The notes under the pieces are model-generated. The model was not told where the DNA came from. It worked only from the letters and a program-made list of their open reading frames with translations, and did no database searches. From assembly GCF_040054535.1 (NCBI RefSeq), contig NC_090784.1, positions 9,786,001 through 9,850,000 of the forward strand: a stretch of DNA of 64,000 bases, written 5' to 3'. A program made the translations under genes and the position numbers. Shown one piece after another: positions 13,019-26,733 of this stretch (the first letter of the stretch is position 1; every line of letters starts with the position of its first letter). The DNA comes from Antennarius striatus (lineage: Eukaryota > Chordata > Actinopteri > Lophiiformes > Antennariidae).

Positions 13019-14984
13019 CTGTACCAACACAATATTTGGTCTGTGCGTGAAACCAGTTGTTGAAGATGCAGCATGAACAATCGGACTTCCATGAGTCCCT
13101 GACCTCTTTACACACTGTTGGGTGGGGGCTGGTCTTCACAGTGTGGCGGTCGCACATTTTGACAACAATGAAGGCAATGATGAGCAAAAGTTATTTTAGG
13201 ATGAGGAATCTGAAATCTGAGCCAGCAAACTAATGGAAAATAGGCTGATCAAATGGGGACACCACAATAATTACCCAAGCTGTCCGTGATGACCTAAGAG
13301 GCACATCAAATATTTGGAGGAACATTCATTCAACATTGTAACCCAGAGCCAGAGAAGGACAACTGAAGCGCAACACCCTTAACTGGCCAGAACAGGCAGT
13401 GAGTAATGTGCAACAGAATACAATGACAACCATTGTAGTGGTTGAAGTTAGAAGATTGATGTTTTCCTCCCTACTATTATCCAGCCATTGCTTTTCAACC
13501 ACCGAACTGACGCAAATCTACGAAAGAAACCAGGGATGTGGTCTTTCTTATGATGCAGTCTGACTTGCAATAAGCCAACTCAGTGCTGCTGTACGTGTCG
13601 CTAAACTGGTCTCCATCCAAACTGGTCTTGTCCTCATCTGACCGTTTTCAATGGAAGAGTCCTCTCCAGGCAAAGTTGGTTATTTATCAGATATAACACC
13701 CATTTAAGGACTATCACATTGCTGGTTCTGGCTTCCTCTTCCAGAAGGGTTTATAAAATATGTGAGTGAGATACTTGTAATGTACTGTATATTTATAACC
13801 TACATGTCAGAAAATGCCTTTAGGCAACGAATGTTCACTAAAGGCATGGTGGATTTTGGGGCAACATAAAACATCTTTCAGTGATGGGACAGTTGTGGAT
13901 AAGTGCTTAAAAGCTGTGTTGACATTTTGTTAGGGGAAAAACAGAAAGATGAGATGTGTGCAAAAATTCCCAATGTCAGCTTCAACAGGAACCAGAAAAC
14001 CAGAAATATTAACATCTTGATGCAGCTATTCAGAGAGCACCATGCATATCTGTGGACATTGATGAGTTGTAGTTTTTGTGTGTGTGTCAGGTTCCTTCAC
14101 AAAGATAACACCACTATGAGACACACACAAGAGGAGAGGACATACATGCAGCAATAAAAGATGCTGATCAAGTCCAGTGGTCTCTTTCATGAACATTACA
14201 GAGACCACCACCAGGTGACCACCACAAGGTGTGCACAAGGTTACTTGTGTACGAGTAAATTAGGACACATGCCCGTTTCTCTCATGAAGAAAGTTCTGTT
14301 TGCATTTTTCCCCTGAAAGAGCCAGTTTATTCATGCTTCCTGAACATGTTAATGTTTTTTTACTTGAAATTAAGGCCTTCAGTTCTTTAGGCTGGGATGT
14401 CGTTAATTTACGAGAAAAAGGATTATTCAGCTCTTTTCGCACTTTATTTTTTAATTCTGAGGTTTGTGTGTTCTTCAATCTAACATAAAGGCTTAAAATT
14501 TATTTGCCTGGGTCTACTTTTATTTATGGTGAGGTAAAAGAGCTAGCTGTGCACTCACTTAAACATATCCTGCATTGAAAATTGATAATAAATGATAATG
14601 TGGTTATAGTGGCCGGCTATAGGACACTAACTGGACTTGGGTTTGGACATTTTACTAAGAGGAAATTTTTCTAACCGGACCTCCGTGACTTTTAATTGAA
14701 TACCCCCGGTGTAGAGGGTCCTCCTGAGTAGAACTTTGTTGCTGGGCCTTCAGTGAAAAGGTGGATGAGAGAGGGACTGAGAGCCAGGAGACCCAACTAA
14801 TGTTACAAACATGTTTACAAAAGTGTTGACGATTCTGTGAATAAAATACATGCCATGTTACATATATTGTCTGTACGCCTTGCTTTTGGGTAGGTGCTCC
14901 TAAAGTCTTTGCCGGTGCTACTAACTTCTAAATTTGGGAGCACCAGTACTACCAAGAAAAAAAGTTAATTTCAAGGCCTTTATA
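13019..14984. other. Intergenic, no gene seen
   Basis: No supported exon. 13190-13440 has a texture like a decayed DNA transposon, but no motif can be named. Confidence 0.35.
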
Positions 14985-15252
14985 TAGGGCATCACGGTAT
15001 TGCAGTGGGTAGCAATGTCGGCTCACAATGAAAAGGTTCCAGGTTCACATTCACATGCAGGTTAGGGGAATCGATCATTCCAAGTTGCCCATAAGTGTGA
15101 GTGTGAATGGTTGCTTGTCTTTTGTGTGGCTCCGCAGTGCACTGGCTTTGCACTCAGGGTCTCCCACTCCTCACCCTTCAGTCAGCTGGGATAGACTCAG
15201 GAAACTACCTGACCCGATAAAGCAAAATAAGCTATAAAGAAAATGAATGAAT
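14985..15252 (+). repeat. tRNA-derived SINE, degenerate
   Basis: It begins with a weak A-box-like segment ('tattgcagtgggtagcaatg') and a mutated B-box ('ggttccaggttcac'). The body matches the SINE at 62171-62489 (segments like 'agttgcccataagtgtgag' and 'gctgggatagactcagg'). It ends in ATGA tetranucleotides. Confidence 0.6.
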
Positions 15253-17753
15253 GTATATGCATATTTAATAAATATATTTGACAAATGATTCTCAGAATTA
15301 ATTTGTCTGTTTTGTACCATTCACGGTACATTCATCGCATTCAGTTAATACTTTCCGTATTTTTTGACAATAACTTACTTGCAAATATATAATTCCAGTG
15401 AGCCATTTGCACTGCAGCTAGCTAGTATTGGCCAAGTTTACCGTTAAAGTCAGTGGAGTTCCATCATAGTTTGAGTCTGAGTTGAGTCAAAGAATGCAAA
15501 ACTTATTTTTTGGCATAAGGATACCCATAAATCAAGTACTTCTGTGGCAGGTCAAAAGTAGTAGATGTTTCAATGGCTATTTGGTTGTAAATACCTCAGC
15601 AGCTATTTAAAGGGCATCTTGAACTTTGTGGAAAAAAATTAGTTTTAAAGGCTTCTTCTGACAGTCTGGGTAAAAAAACTCACTCAGAACTCAGAAAATT
15701 GCACCTACACCCCTCTTGAAAAATTACATTCAGTCAGTAATCTTTTTTCTTATTGGGTCCATGAATAAATTATCAAGACCTGGAAAAAAAAAAAAGGTGA
15801 CATTCATCCACCTCCAAGCTTCAGCCAGAGGCCACATGAGATAGCACATTAGTCTAAAAAAATATGATCCCACAGTACAACACTACAATGGGATACGTTG
15901 AACTAGAAACAAGGTGAACAATACTCCTGTTATGAATTTCATATGTTTTAATCAGTAATGCATTTATTAGCAAGACTGAGCTGGAGCCCAAAAAACTGAT
16001 TTGAAATTCTACAACATCTCCATGGAAACTCATGGGTGGGGCAAAATCACTATAAAATGGTCAGTGGGACACATACCTGAGAAGTTAACTCAGGGCCCAT
16101 TTTTAGATCCAGTCGCTAGTTAAATCATGCATTTGTGTGGATCCTATTCTTTCTTAAGTGCTGAGGTTGATTAATTGATCGGTACACTCTGAAACTGTAT
16201 CAATTTCTTTCTCAACAAGTCTGTACTGGAACTAATTCATTTCATCTGGGAAGTGACAAGGATTTTCCTTTCTGCTCTTCCTCCTCATAGTTTAACAGTT
16301 ACTCTTTGTGGGGATTTATAGGGTGAATGTGGAAGCAGAGCCCTTTCTCCTAAACTGTCACAGAATTGACCCGTATTTCAAACAGACTTCAAAACCACAA
16401 ATCACTGAGTCAACCCACACATCATGATCTCAGCCCACACATCACGGAGCAGTCTGCTGCTTGCCTCAACAGTGTAAGTGCACTGTTTTTCATTATCACA
16501 GCAAATAGAATCCATCAATGCTGAGGTAAATATTGGTTGTATTTTCCTGTAATTGCACAGCAGCAACTTGAAATAATCTTCACTCAATGCATGTAATTAA
16601 AGATTATGACTGTCATAACTCTGAATCCTGACTGAGAATATCAAATCTATGCTAAGGATACTCACACCCACAGATACACACACGCTTCAGCACACATATA
16701 CTTGGATGAGCCATGCCTAAAAAAAACACTAGTGGCTCCAATCCCAGTCTTCAAAAGCTACTCCAGCTTTCTGTTGTCATAAGTAGTAAGTCATGCACCA
16801 CAAATTTAATTTTCTCTGTCAATGATTTATGCTGTGTGGAAAAGCCATAAAAATAAAGATCTCTGTTTGAGTTCAAGGACTTCTAGTAGTCTCCTTTAAA
16901 AGTTCTATTTTCTTTTTTCAAAGAAATCAAAGAATGATATAAATCACCAAATATTCAGAGAAGTGTTTTGCCATATCTTGTCTGGAATGGGTCTTGGTGT
17001 TATTCTTTTAATTTATTACAATAATGAGACAACTTCATTACCAATGAAAGGCAGGTACTCTCTCATTACTACTGTTGTTAAAGTAGTCATAAATTACACA
17101 TATTAGTAAACAAAACACAAAATCCTTAATCCCACTGTCATGCTATATCAAGCAAATTTGCAGTGCACCAGCTCCAAAAGACAGCAGTTGTAATGAGCTT
17201 CAGTTAAGATCAATTGCAATACCGTAATGTGCTCAGAGGAACAAAACATTACAAAATTTAGACATAATTTCAAAGTTTAAGTAGATTCTTCAAGTAATTC
17301 TTGACAACTCCAGGAATTTATTGTGGAAGGCATAAAATATTTGCTGTTTCTTAGTTACGAGGGAATGGATCACTCCTTCAATCTGTCAGTTAGACTCGTA
17401 CAGCAGGTGGATTTCACATTACAGACATTAATCACAGTCCATTATGTTAATTTGAAGATTTTTGACGACCTAATGAATGACTACTTTTCTGATTTATATG
17501 ATACTTTTATGGGCAGAAAAACTGCACCCAAGTTTTGAAATATGATCCGCAGTTAGAAATGAGACCTTTTTTTAATTTAGTGAAATTAGGTCTATGCCAT
17601 TTTTGACATTGATGCATTAATTTCGTCAATTCCTATTTGTATATTTTTTGTTCTATCGGTATTTATCACTGTGATTCCAAAAGATATCAGTCCCTCTTTT
17701 ACTAGCCTACAGGTCCCAGTTTGTGTGAAGCAGTACTGTGGATGTGTCCATGT
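15253..17753. other. Intergenic, no gene seen
   Basis: AT-rich sequence with no supported exon, RNA or recognised repeat. Confidence 0.35.
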
Positions 17754-17882
17754 GTGCTTGTGAGTGTGTGTATGTGCGTGTGTGTGTGTGTTTGTGTATG
17801 TGTGTGTGTGTGCGTGTGCGTGTGGGTGTGGGGGTGTGTGTGGGTGTGGGTGTGAGAGAGACATAGAGAGAGAGAGAGAGAA
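17754..17882. repeat. Compound (TG)n/(GA)n microsatellite
   Basis: Imperfect TG repeats with G-rich interruptions, followed by GA repeats. Confidence 0.9.
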
Positions 17883-19857
17883 CGAGACGCTGATGTTGAA
17901 ATCAGTCACTCAGTCATCCTCAGCAAGACCCGGCAGGAGACAAACAGACTGTACTGCCAAGACACTGACTGGGAAGCTTTTAAACTGCAACCAAACCACT
18001 TTCACAGTATGTTCAAGGCAGCTAGGGGAATTCTCCAGAAATCTAACTTGTCCTCAGCAAGCTGAAAGTACAATTAAAGGCTTTTCATTATCTTAATTTC
18101 TGTTTATTTCATCAATCTGTGGATGGATTTTGTTTAATGGACTGTTAAATTGACCAAAACATCCACTTATCTGAATCAAACATCTAAGGCAAAACTTGGA
18201 TACAAACAATAAAAATTTCAGACAGTCTTCAGCATTCCACAATAAAATCAGTTGCTATAAGCAATGAACCCGTATGCAGCACATGCACACACAAGACTAC
18301 CTGGCAAGGATGAAAGTTGGTTCTTTTAATCATCTTATCCAACAACTGGCAATGTGATTAGAAATGTAATCCATCTGTGTCTATGGAAGCCAGCTTTGTC
18401 TGGTGTGCAAACTGGAGTACAAAATGTTAAGTAAACATCAGTGGTTAGCAACATCCTAAAAGTGAGACCACGTCCATATCTGTATTTATTGAATTCAGTA
18501 TGGAATGAAACAACATTTATACTTTCAAATATTTTATTTTCATTTACTGTATATATATTTTATTATTAATTTTTTCATCTAGAAATTCAAGTAAGTCACA
18601 GTTGATCCTATTCAATTGATCTTAAGTTGCTCAACATTAAGAAATTGATAAATGATTTAAGATAATTGAATCTGTGTTTAACTTTTGTTGATTCCCTGAT
18701 TGCTACGTATTCTTATACTGACATTATTTCCAAACATTTAGGTGTAGCCCAGACACACACAGAAGGAATTTAAGCTTAAGTCAATCATGAGGAATGGGAT
18801 AGATGATATTAAAGCACAACCACAGGTCTGCATGAGGTACACTATAAAAACAGTGTGACATCCAAAGCTGTAAGGTGGGGTCATGAGAAATGGTGAGGAC
18901 GCTAGCAGTGGTTTTCTCAACACCCATCTGACTCACATTATTTAATATGACCAGTTACTAGCACATAATAATTTACGGCTTACAGTTCCCTATCTAATTC
19001 ACCATTTTACAGAGTGTAAGGTGGAGTAGATTGTGCAATCAATCTCAACTCACAATAGTGTCTCAAATCCTGAGAGGTTGCATTATGAGGAGTTTGGAGT
19101 CACAGTGGGATCATAAAATGATTAAAAGATTTCAAATTTCTTACAAGGATGAATGAAATTGTGTGTATATGTTGATAGCATTAAATAGTCTTGCAACACT
19201 GTTGCTATGGGGGAGAAAATGATCGGATGTCTTTAATTTGTTACTGGAAAGGTGTCTTATCTTGCTATATCAACTGCACCTTCAAGATGAATATTTCTCT
19301 TTCAAATATGGGATAATTTATATACTATACTTACTTTAAATTTCAATAATTTCCTCTGAAATAGAAGAATATCTATAAGAACAATGTAGTTGGCTTTTCA
19401 AAACAAAATGACACATCATTTATTAAAAACGCTTCTGTACAAGCTCTTACAATTAATCTTGCTGCTATGACACACTTCTTTTGCTTGAAGAACAGTAGTT
19501 TGCTATTTGATATCACAACGTGCAGTGGCTTTATAATGACATTGTTGTGTTGAGTGCAACAAAGAAAAGCAATGCAGGTAAGGATCGTCATTCCAATACA
19601 ATTGCATAGTTTCAGAGTTTCAGTGTTAAGATGGTATAGAGAAACAAACAAGGTATGTTCACACCTATGAGCCAATATGATGATTTTGTTTTTTGTTTTT
19701 TGTTTTTTTGGGGGGGGTTATGAATTCAATCTTAAATGTATTTCCCCACCCTTGGCGAAAGTAATTGTTTCAGTACTAGCTCTTATAGGCCAAAGATAAT
19801 CATGAAGGTGGTTTGATTTGTCAGTATTACACTTGATCAGGATGGCTGAAAGTGTGT
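17883..19857. other. Intergenic, no gene seen
   Basis: No supported exon. A poly-T/G-rich patch lies at about 19685-19720. Confidence 0.35.
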
Positions 19858-20594
19858 TACCGTATTGTGCTGAATATGAGACGGTGTTTTTTTCATTGAA
19901 ATAAGACTGAAAAAGTGGGGGTCGTCTTACATTCGGGAGCTAGACATTAAACCCATTCACAACGCTAGATGGCGCTAGATATCTTTAAAGCGAATGCTGA
20001 ATTTAACTCCCCAGACCAAAGCGAACCCCTGTCACGAAGAAGAAAAAGGTAAGAAAGAAAAGAGAAGAAAATTGGAGAAGAGATAACAGAAAATGGAGAA
20101 ACGTAGTGACAATCTGGAGTAATGTTCTGACAGGACAGATCTCAGCTACTCTCAAGTTTAAACCAGTTTGCATTATTTTATTGCAATGTTTTTCCTTATT
20201 CAGATTTGTTTCAAGACTACAGTTACAGTTAGACTTCACTTTGATGGTTAATGCAGTTATTGCAATTTTGTGGTTTTATCACAGTAGATTGGTTTATTTA
20301 CATTTCAAAAACCAGAAGCCATTCATTTACAAATGTGATTACACTTTAGTTTACACATTTAAATGTTCAGATATTAAGATGTGATAGACAGTTTTTGCAT
20401 GACTTGAATGAGGCAAAATAACATGCTTTTTCTTTCGAATATATTGTTATAATCATGTGTTTCAGATGTACTGTAATTATTTTCTGTATAAAAATTAAAT
20501 TCGGTGTTCAAAAAGTCTTTTTTCAAACTTGAGTCTTGAAAAAGAGGGGGTCGTCTTATAATCAGGGCCATTTTATATTCTGGCTAATACGGTA
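19858..20594. mobile_element. Nonautonomous DNA transposon with TACCGTATT ends
   Basis: The left end starts TACCGTATT. The right end is its inverse, AATACGGTA. The next 20 bases inward are also imperfectly inverted, each followed by a 'gggggtcgtctta'-type block (about 19916 and 20547). Length is about 737 bp with no transposase reading frame, so it would be mobilised in trans. Counting the outer TA as the target duplication would fit a Tc1/pogo-type insertion, but this is inference. Confidence 0.65.
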
Positions 20595-20856
20595 ATTGTC
20601 TCCAATAAGATTGACTGTTAACGTGAATGGCTTCCCACTCTTTGGCCTGTTTACTGTATCTGTCTGTTTTTCTGCCATGAATGCACTTATAATCTGTTCC
20701 ATATTAACCCTCTTCAGTCAAGATGAAGAATACTTAATCCAAACCTGTTTGCTTTTACTATGGTCAGAGAGGACACAGCAAGCCAGAATGCCCATTCATA
20801 AAAGCTAAGTCAGCTTATGTACTGTATGTACTGTTTATGTATTTATTAATCTATTT

Positions 20857-20872
20857 ATTCATTCATTCATTC
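20857..20872. repeat. Target-site duplication, left copy (ATTC x4)
   Basis: A 16-bp direct repeat identical to 23048-23063, exactly bracketing the RTE-like insertion. Because it is a simple tetranucleotide, chance or slippage is possible. Confidence 0.6.
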
Positions 20873-23047
20873 TGACTGGAATGGTGGTAGGTGAGAGTGT
20901 AGCCAAACAGCATAGGATGGTGGTGTGTAGGATGACTCTGGTGGTGAGGAAGATCAAGAGGGCAAAGGCAGAGCAAAGACGAAATGGTGGAAGCTGAAAA
21001 AGGAAGAGTGTTGCATGACTTTTAGGAAGGAGTTAAGACAGGCTCTGGGTGGTCAGGAGGCTCTTCCAGATGACTGGACAACTACAGCTAATGTGATCAG
21101 GGAGACAGGTAGGAGAGTACTTGGTGTGTCATCTGGAAGGAAAGTAGATAAGGAGACTTGGTGGTGGAATGAGGAGGTACAGGAGTCTATACAGAGAAAG
21201 AGGTTAGCCAAGAGGAAGTGGGACACTGAGAGGACTGAGGAGAGTAGACAGGAGTACAGGGAGATGCAGTGTAAGGTGAAGGTAGAGGTAGCAAAGGCCA
21301 AACAAGAAGCTTATGATGACTTGTATGCTAGGTTGGACAGTAAGGAGGGAGAGACTGATCTATACCGGTTGGCAAGACAGAGAGACAGAGATGGGAAGGA
21401 CGTGCAGCAGGTTAGGGTGATTAAGGATAGGGATGGAAGTCTATTGACAGGTGCCAGTAGTGTGATGGGAAGATGGAAAGAGTACTTTGAAGAGTTGATG
21501 AACGTGGAAAATGAGAGAGAACAAAGACTAGAAGAGGTTACTGTTGTGGACCAGGATGTAGCAAAGATTAGTCAGGATGAGGTGAGGAGGGCATTGAAGA
21601 GGATGAAGAGTGGAAATGCACTCGGTCCTGATGATATACCTGTAGAGGTTTGGAAGTGTCTAGGAGAGGTGGCAGTAGAGTTTCTGACTGGGTTGTTCAA
21701 CAGGATCTTAGATAGTGAGAAGATGCCTGAGGAATGGAGGAGAAGTGTGCTGGTGCCCATTTTTAAGAACAAGGGAGATGTGCAGAGTTGTGGCAACTAC
21801 AGAGGAATAAAGCTGATGAGCCAATTAATGAACTTTTGGGAAAGAGTAGTTGAAGCTAGACTAAGGGCAGAAGTGAACATTTGTGAGCAGCAGTATCGTT
21901 TCATGCCAAAAAAGAGTACCACAGATACAGTATTTGCGTTGAGGATGTTGATAGAGAAGTACAGAGAAGGCCAGAGGGAGCTGCATTGTGTTTTTGTAGA
22001 CCTGGAGAAAGCTTACGACAGGGTGCCCAGAGAGGAACTGTGGTATTGTATGAGGAAGTCTGGAGTGGCAGAGAAGTATGTTAGAGCGGTGCAGGACATG
22101 TATGAGGACTGTAAGACAGTGGTGAGGTGTGCTGTAGGTGTGACAGAGGAGTTCAAGGTGGAGGTGGGACTGCATCAGGGATCAGCTCTGAGCCCCTTCT
22201 TGTTCACTATGGTGATGGACAGGCTGACAGACGAGTTTAGACAGGAATCTCCATGGACTATGATGTTTGCAGATGACATTGTGATCTGCAGTGAGAGCAG
22301 GGAACAGGTGGAGGAGAAGCTAGAGAGGTGGAGGTTTGTCCTGGAAAGGAGAGGAATGAAGGTTAGCCGCAGTAAGACAGAGTACATGTGTGTGAATGAG
22401 AGGGACCCAAGTGGAAGAGTGAGGTTACAGGGAGAAGAGATCAAGAAGGTGGAGGATTTTAAGTACTTAGGCTCAACAGTCCAGAGCAATGGAGAGTGTG
22501 GAAAAGAGGTGAAGAAGCGTGTACAGGCAGGATGGAACGGATGGAGGAAGGTGTCAGGTGTGATGTGTGATGAAAGAGTTTCAGCTAAAATGAAAGGAAA
22601 GGTGTACAAAACTGTGGTGAGACCAGCGATGTTGTTTGGTCTAGAGACAGTGTCACTGAGGAAAAGACAGGAGACACAGCTGGAGGTAGCAGAGATGAAG
22701 ATGCTGAGGTTCTCTTTGGGAGTGACCAGGAAGGATAGGATCAGGAATGAGTGCATCAGAGGGACAGCACATGTTAGAAGTTTTGGAGATAAAGTGAGAG
22801 AGGCCAGACTGAGATGGTTTGGACATGTCCAGAGGAGAGATAGTGAAGATATTGGTAGACGGATGTTGAGTTGTGAACTGCCAGGGAGGAGGCCTAGAGG
22901 AAGACCAAAGAGGAGGTTTATGGATGAAGTGAGGGAAGACATGAAGGTAGTTGGTGTGAGAGAAGAGGATTCAAAGGACAGGGCTAGATGGAGGAAATTG
23001 ATTCGCTGTGGCGACCCCTGAAGGGAAAAGCCGAAAGGAAAAGAAGA
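20873..23047 (+). mobile_element. RTE-like non-LTR retrotransposon, 5' truncated, RT frame largely intact
   Basis: The insertion starts within the end of the endonuclease domain and runs to the 3' end. An open frame of 668 codons (21015-23021) covers the endonuclease-RT linker, the complete RT and the C-terminal domain. Visible motifs are VPIFKNKGD, NYRGIKLMS, VFVDLEKAYDRVP, GLHQGSALSPFLF, MMFADDIVIC (catalytic Asp pair) and KYLGSTVQ, ending in a basic RRRPRGRPKRRF-like tail. Upstream, 20882-21014 continues the same protein but a one-base loss at about 20981 puts it out of frame. The apurinic-type endonuclease itself is missing, so autonomous mobility is unlikely. The low divergence inside the RT suggests a young copy. 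Clade assignment (RTE rather than another single-ORF clade) is from memory. Confidence 0.85.
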
Positions 23048-23063
23048 ATTCATTCATTCATTC
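23048..23063. repeat. Target-site duplication, right copy (ATTC x4)
   Basis: Matches 20857-20872 base for base. Confidence 0.6.
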
Positions 23064-23414
23064 GTTTATTTAATTATTTAGACATGTTAGTACAACAGAC
23101 TTAACCACCTTCATCTAATTTACAACAACAACATCCAAAACAAAACGGCTGACGGGTAGAAGCTATTTGGCTTGTATAGTTCCTGTCCCCTGAATCAACG
23201 AAACATCTCTCTAATCACAATATTTTTTCAACCAATTCATACAATAAATTTTGACAGGCATTGTGGCACATTGTTGTTTCATTACATCAATTCAGTCCCA
23301 ATAGACGGATGTGTCTGCACACATCTTCATCAGTTTCTTGAATGAACCTAAGTTGTTTAGTGACCTTCAGTAGTCCATTGTCATAATGTTGTACTGATAG
23401 GTAGGGAACAGCAG

Positions 23415-24110
23415 CACTGTCACTGTCAATGCCAAATCATCTAAAGCTCTCCTGGATACTGGTAGTGAGTAGACATTAGTACACCCATCACTTATCAAGA
23501 AGACTCCCTAAGGGAAGCCAGGCTTGAAATTTTCATGTGTGTATGGTGACCATAAAGCTTATCCTGTTATTGTGGACCTTATTTCAGTTGGGGACAGTGA
23601 TTACTTAGCCAGCCAAGTATTTTAGGACAGGATACTCACATCTTGCCAGAGCTGGTTCAGTCATGTGAACCAGGCAAAATTGTTTCCAGTTATCAAACTA
23701 GACTCAGGGATTGGAAGACACTTAGCTCTGCAACAGACAGACAGAAGTCTTTTGTCAAAGTGCAACCAGTCCTTTTAAACACAGACAAGAACATGTTGCT
23801 GGAAAAATGGAAGGTTCACATATTGTGCTGAGAGGTTCGATTCAAGAACCTATGAGATTGAGATTCCAGAGCGCAGAAATCAAAACAAGACATCCCACAA
23901 TCACAATTTATCATGTTATTGTGGGTCTTATTTCAGTTGGAGTAAGTGATAACAGTAGTGAATGTAGCGATCCTATTGTCCTATTTTTCAAGAATAATGG
24001 ATGCATCCGGATTTGTATTACCTTCAGAAAATTAAGCCAGATGAGACGCTGTACCTCGTTCTTGGATATAAGCCAAGCATCAGCAAGTATTTTGTTGTTC
24101 CATTGGCTGT
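23415..24110 (+). pseudogene. Ty3/gypsy-like pol relic (protease and RT remnants)
   Basis: The frame around 23420-23610 reads like a retroelement aspartic protease: a VTVN stretch, the catalytic ALLDTGS motif, then TLVHPSLI and CVYGDHKAYPV, interrupted by stops after DTGSE and after KKTP. About 23970-24050 reads like the first RT block of gypsy pol: SDPIVLFFKNNG followed by RICITFRKLSQ. A segment of about 45 bp near 23563 recurs near 23913, so part of the relic is internally duplicated. No LTRs or integrase were recognised. It cannot be functional. Confidence 0.5.
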
Positions 24111-26587
24111 CTGTGGGTAAATTTGTGTGGACTAGAACCATCCAGCCTAGCATACGGGTTATCACCCAAAACAGTCCCACCTCTCCGTCCTTCTTGGGCT
24201 ACCAACAGGCTCTCATAACACCAGTTTTGTAGCATGTAGTTTAATCTGCTTGTGACGCACACTACTCCCAACACAATGTTCTTCTGTAAATCAGTACACG
24301 TCCATGAGCCTGCAGTGAACCTAGCCTGGCCCAGTGACCTGAGTACGGTAGCCACGCAACTTTAAGTCTTCACCATAAGCAGTAATATGCATGAGAAACC
24401 AAATGGTGACAGATGTATTGTGTACCCCAAATACATGTACAGACAGTTGGTCTAATGCAAAATAAAGATAGTCATATATTTTCTCAGACTACAGTGTATT
24501 TCTGATGCCCTCACTATTGCCCTATGGTGACGCATGCAGTGCATGGTGTATAGTGGACTGCATGCAGCCAAACTCATCATTGATTGATATACACCACATT
24601 TTGTCCTTATGGGGAATAGGTGAGAACATGAAAGGACCAGCAGCCCACAACATCTGACTGACCTTGTGAAGAAGGCCCTCTCTGTGCCTGCATCCAGGCT
24701 GTTTGCATCCCCAGCATTCTTGCCATGACTCTTTATGAGCCTCCCACAGGTTGGGTACAGTTCATGCAGCAGCTGTTCCCTGTGGGAAAAACAAGTGAGA
24801 GGGGATTAGTGTGTGGAATAGCCAGGAAGCAAGCATGACCTAAGAAGAGTCTTCCTGCTGTCGTGTTCCAGGACCAGCTGATCAACCTCCTTTTTCTTCC
24901 TAGTGGAATTGCCCACATTCGCCTGCGTTCCTCAGCTGCTGGAACCCAGCTATCCCTGCTAATGATCCTCCAATAGTACCCCCAATACAACTCTCCTGAC
25001 ATCAGCATAGTTCCCCCTCACAGCAGGAAGCAAACTGAACACTGGTCTCTGCATCTTCTCTGCCGACAGGGGCAGCCACTCTGCTGCTGACCACTCACAC
25101 GCCATTGGTTTCAGAGTCATCTGTCACAGACACTTCTGATCCCAGGCAGTGGTAGAGACACTAAAGTTAAAGCCACTGATCTTAACCACAGTCTTCACTG
25201 TATAGGTCTGCCTTGCTACTTGGACCTAAAGTATAGGCTGCCAGTCGATTAAGGATTCACAGTTTGACAGCTGCTCTGACTGTTCATGTCTGTTTTCCCT
25301 GAGTCCTTGTTGGTTGCCAGTGTAACAGTTAATGTGTATGTGTGGTTTCCTTTCGTGATAGTGCTTTTATAACATTAGGTTAACATCTTTAATTTCCCAT
25401 GTAATTAAAACTTAGATACAGCATGTAAGCAGTTATTCATCCACAGTCCAAAACACATAAAATATTCAAAAATGTTCCAGCAAGAGTCAAGTGTCTTGTG
25501 ATTCAAGTAGGTATCATGCTCTCAATTGGACAGACCTGTCCAGAAGCAATGTGGTGGAGTGAGACCATCATTTCAACACAGAACACTTCATATAATCAGT
25601 GCTTTGTCCCACACAATATTGCCCTAATTTTCTCGTCTCAAATAAACCAAACCACACAGCCACAAATGTTCATTCAGCAGAGTTTACTGTCTGAAGCAGA
25701 AGGGTCCCATTTTCATAGTCAAGTAGTATAGTAACAAAGTCTCAACAATTCCTCCTTTCTGTTTTTAATTGCTCTTTAACATTTACTGCATGACAAAATA
25801 GTTGATGCACTGAAGTAGGTCAGTTTCACTTAGTGTTCTCAAATCTTGTAGCTTGTGCACAAATTGGAATTCACATATGCAGGCTGTAAATTGTGTGACT
25901 GGTACATTAATAGTGAAATAATTTACAAGCCAAATGGCTTCTACCCTTCAGTCTTTTTTTTTTTTGGATGTTGTTGCTGATGTTGCAAATGTGATGAAGG
26001 TGAAGTCTGTTGTAATAACATGTCCAGAAAGAAAAAATAAACTAAATAAACAAAAAAAATTGTAATTATTAGCCATGCCACTAATCATTACTGTAGAGCA
26101 GGTGTAGCACTGATAATAAAATACAGCAAAAGTTGAGGTTTTATCAACAAAACAGTTGATTTTATGTCGGGAAAGTGTTTGGTCGAGGTAAAATAAGACA
26201 AATGTTTGCCTAAAATTGAAAACTTCTTGCAGAAAATGCTTCCTTGCAGAGCTGGGTACTAAACCAAAGTCAGCAGAGTTTAAGGCAGATGTAAACAGCC
26301 ATCCTTCACCACAACCGCAACACATTACATTCCTACACACTGTTTCCATGTCAAACAAATGGCTTATTTTCTTGATCATCCTTTTCTGGAGAGAAATGTG
26401 CCTCTCAGTCCTTTTGCATATTCTTACATACTAGTGTGTTTTAAGGCCCATGGTTGTCAGTATCAATGTTGAATAATTTGAGAGATGTGATGATGTAAAA
26501 GTTTGGACAAATACATTTTAGTCCAGAATGTGTGTCAATGTCAAATTACATCCTGGGTCAGTTGTATCTTTTAGAGATTATTTCCTA
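24111..26587. other. Probable old mobile DNA, not assignable
   Basis: 24560-25250 is less AT-rich than its surroundings and has several medium open frames on both strands, but no motif I can name. It may belong to the gypsy relic or to another dead element. No host exon is supported. Confidence 0.3.
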
Positions 26588-26661
<74 letters not shown>

Positions 26662-26680
26662 TCATCACCATCATCATTAT

Positions 26681-26733
<53 letters not shown>

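Noticed and set aside
22175..23053. 292-codon minus-strand frame
   Set aside because: Antisense shadow of the RTE-like RT; Ser/Leu-rich with no domain. Similar shadows lie at 12594-13187 and 48016-48690.
24733..25008. 91-codon minus-strand frame with many Trp residues
   Set aside because: No recognisable motif or splice context; probably dead mobile DNA.
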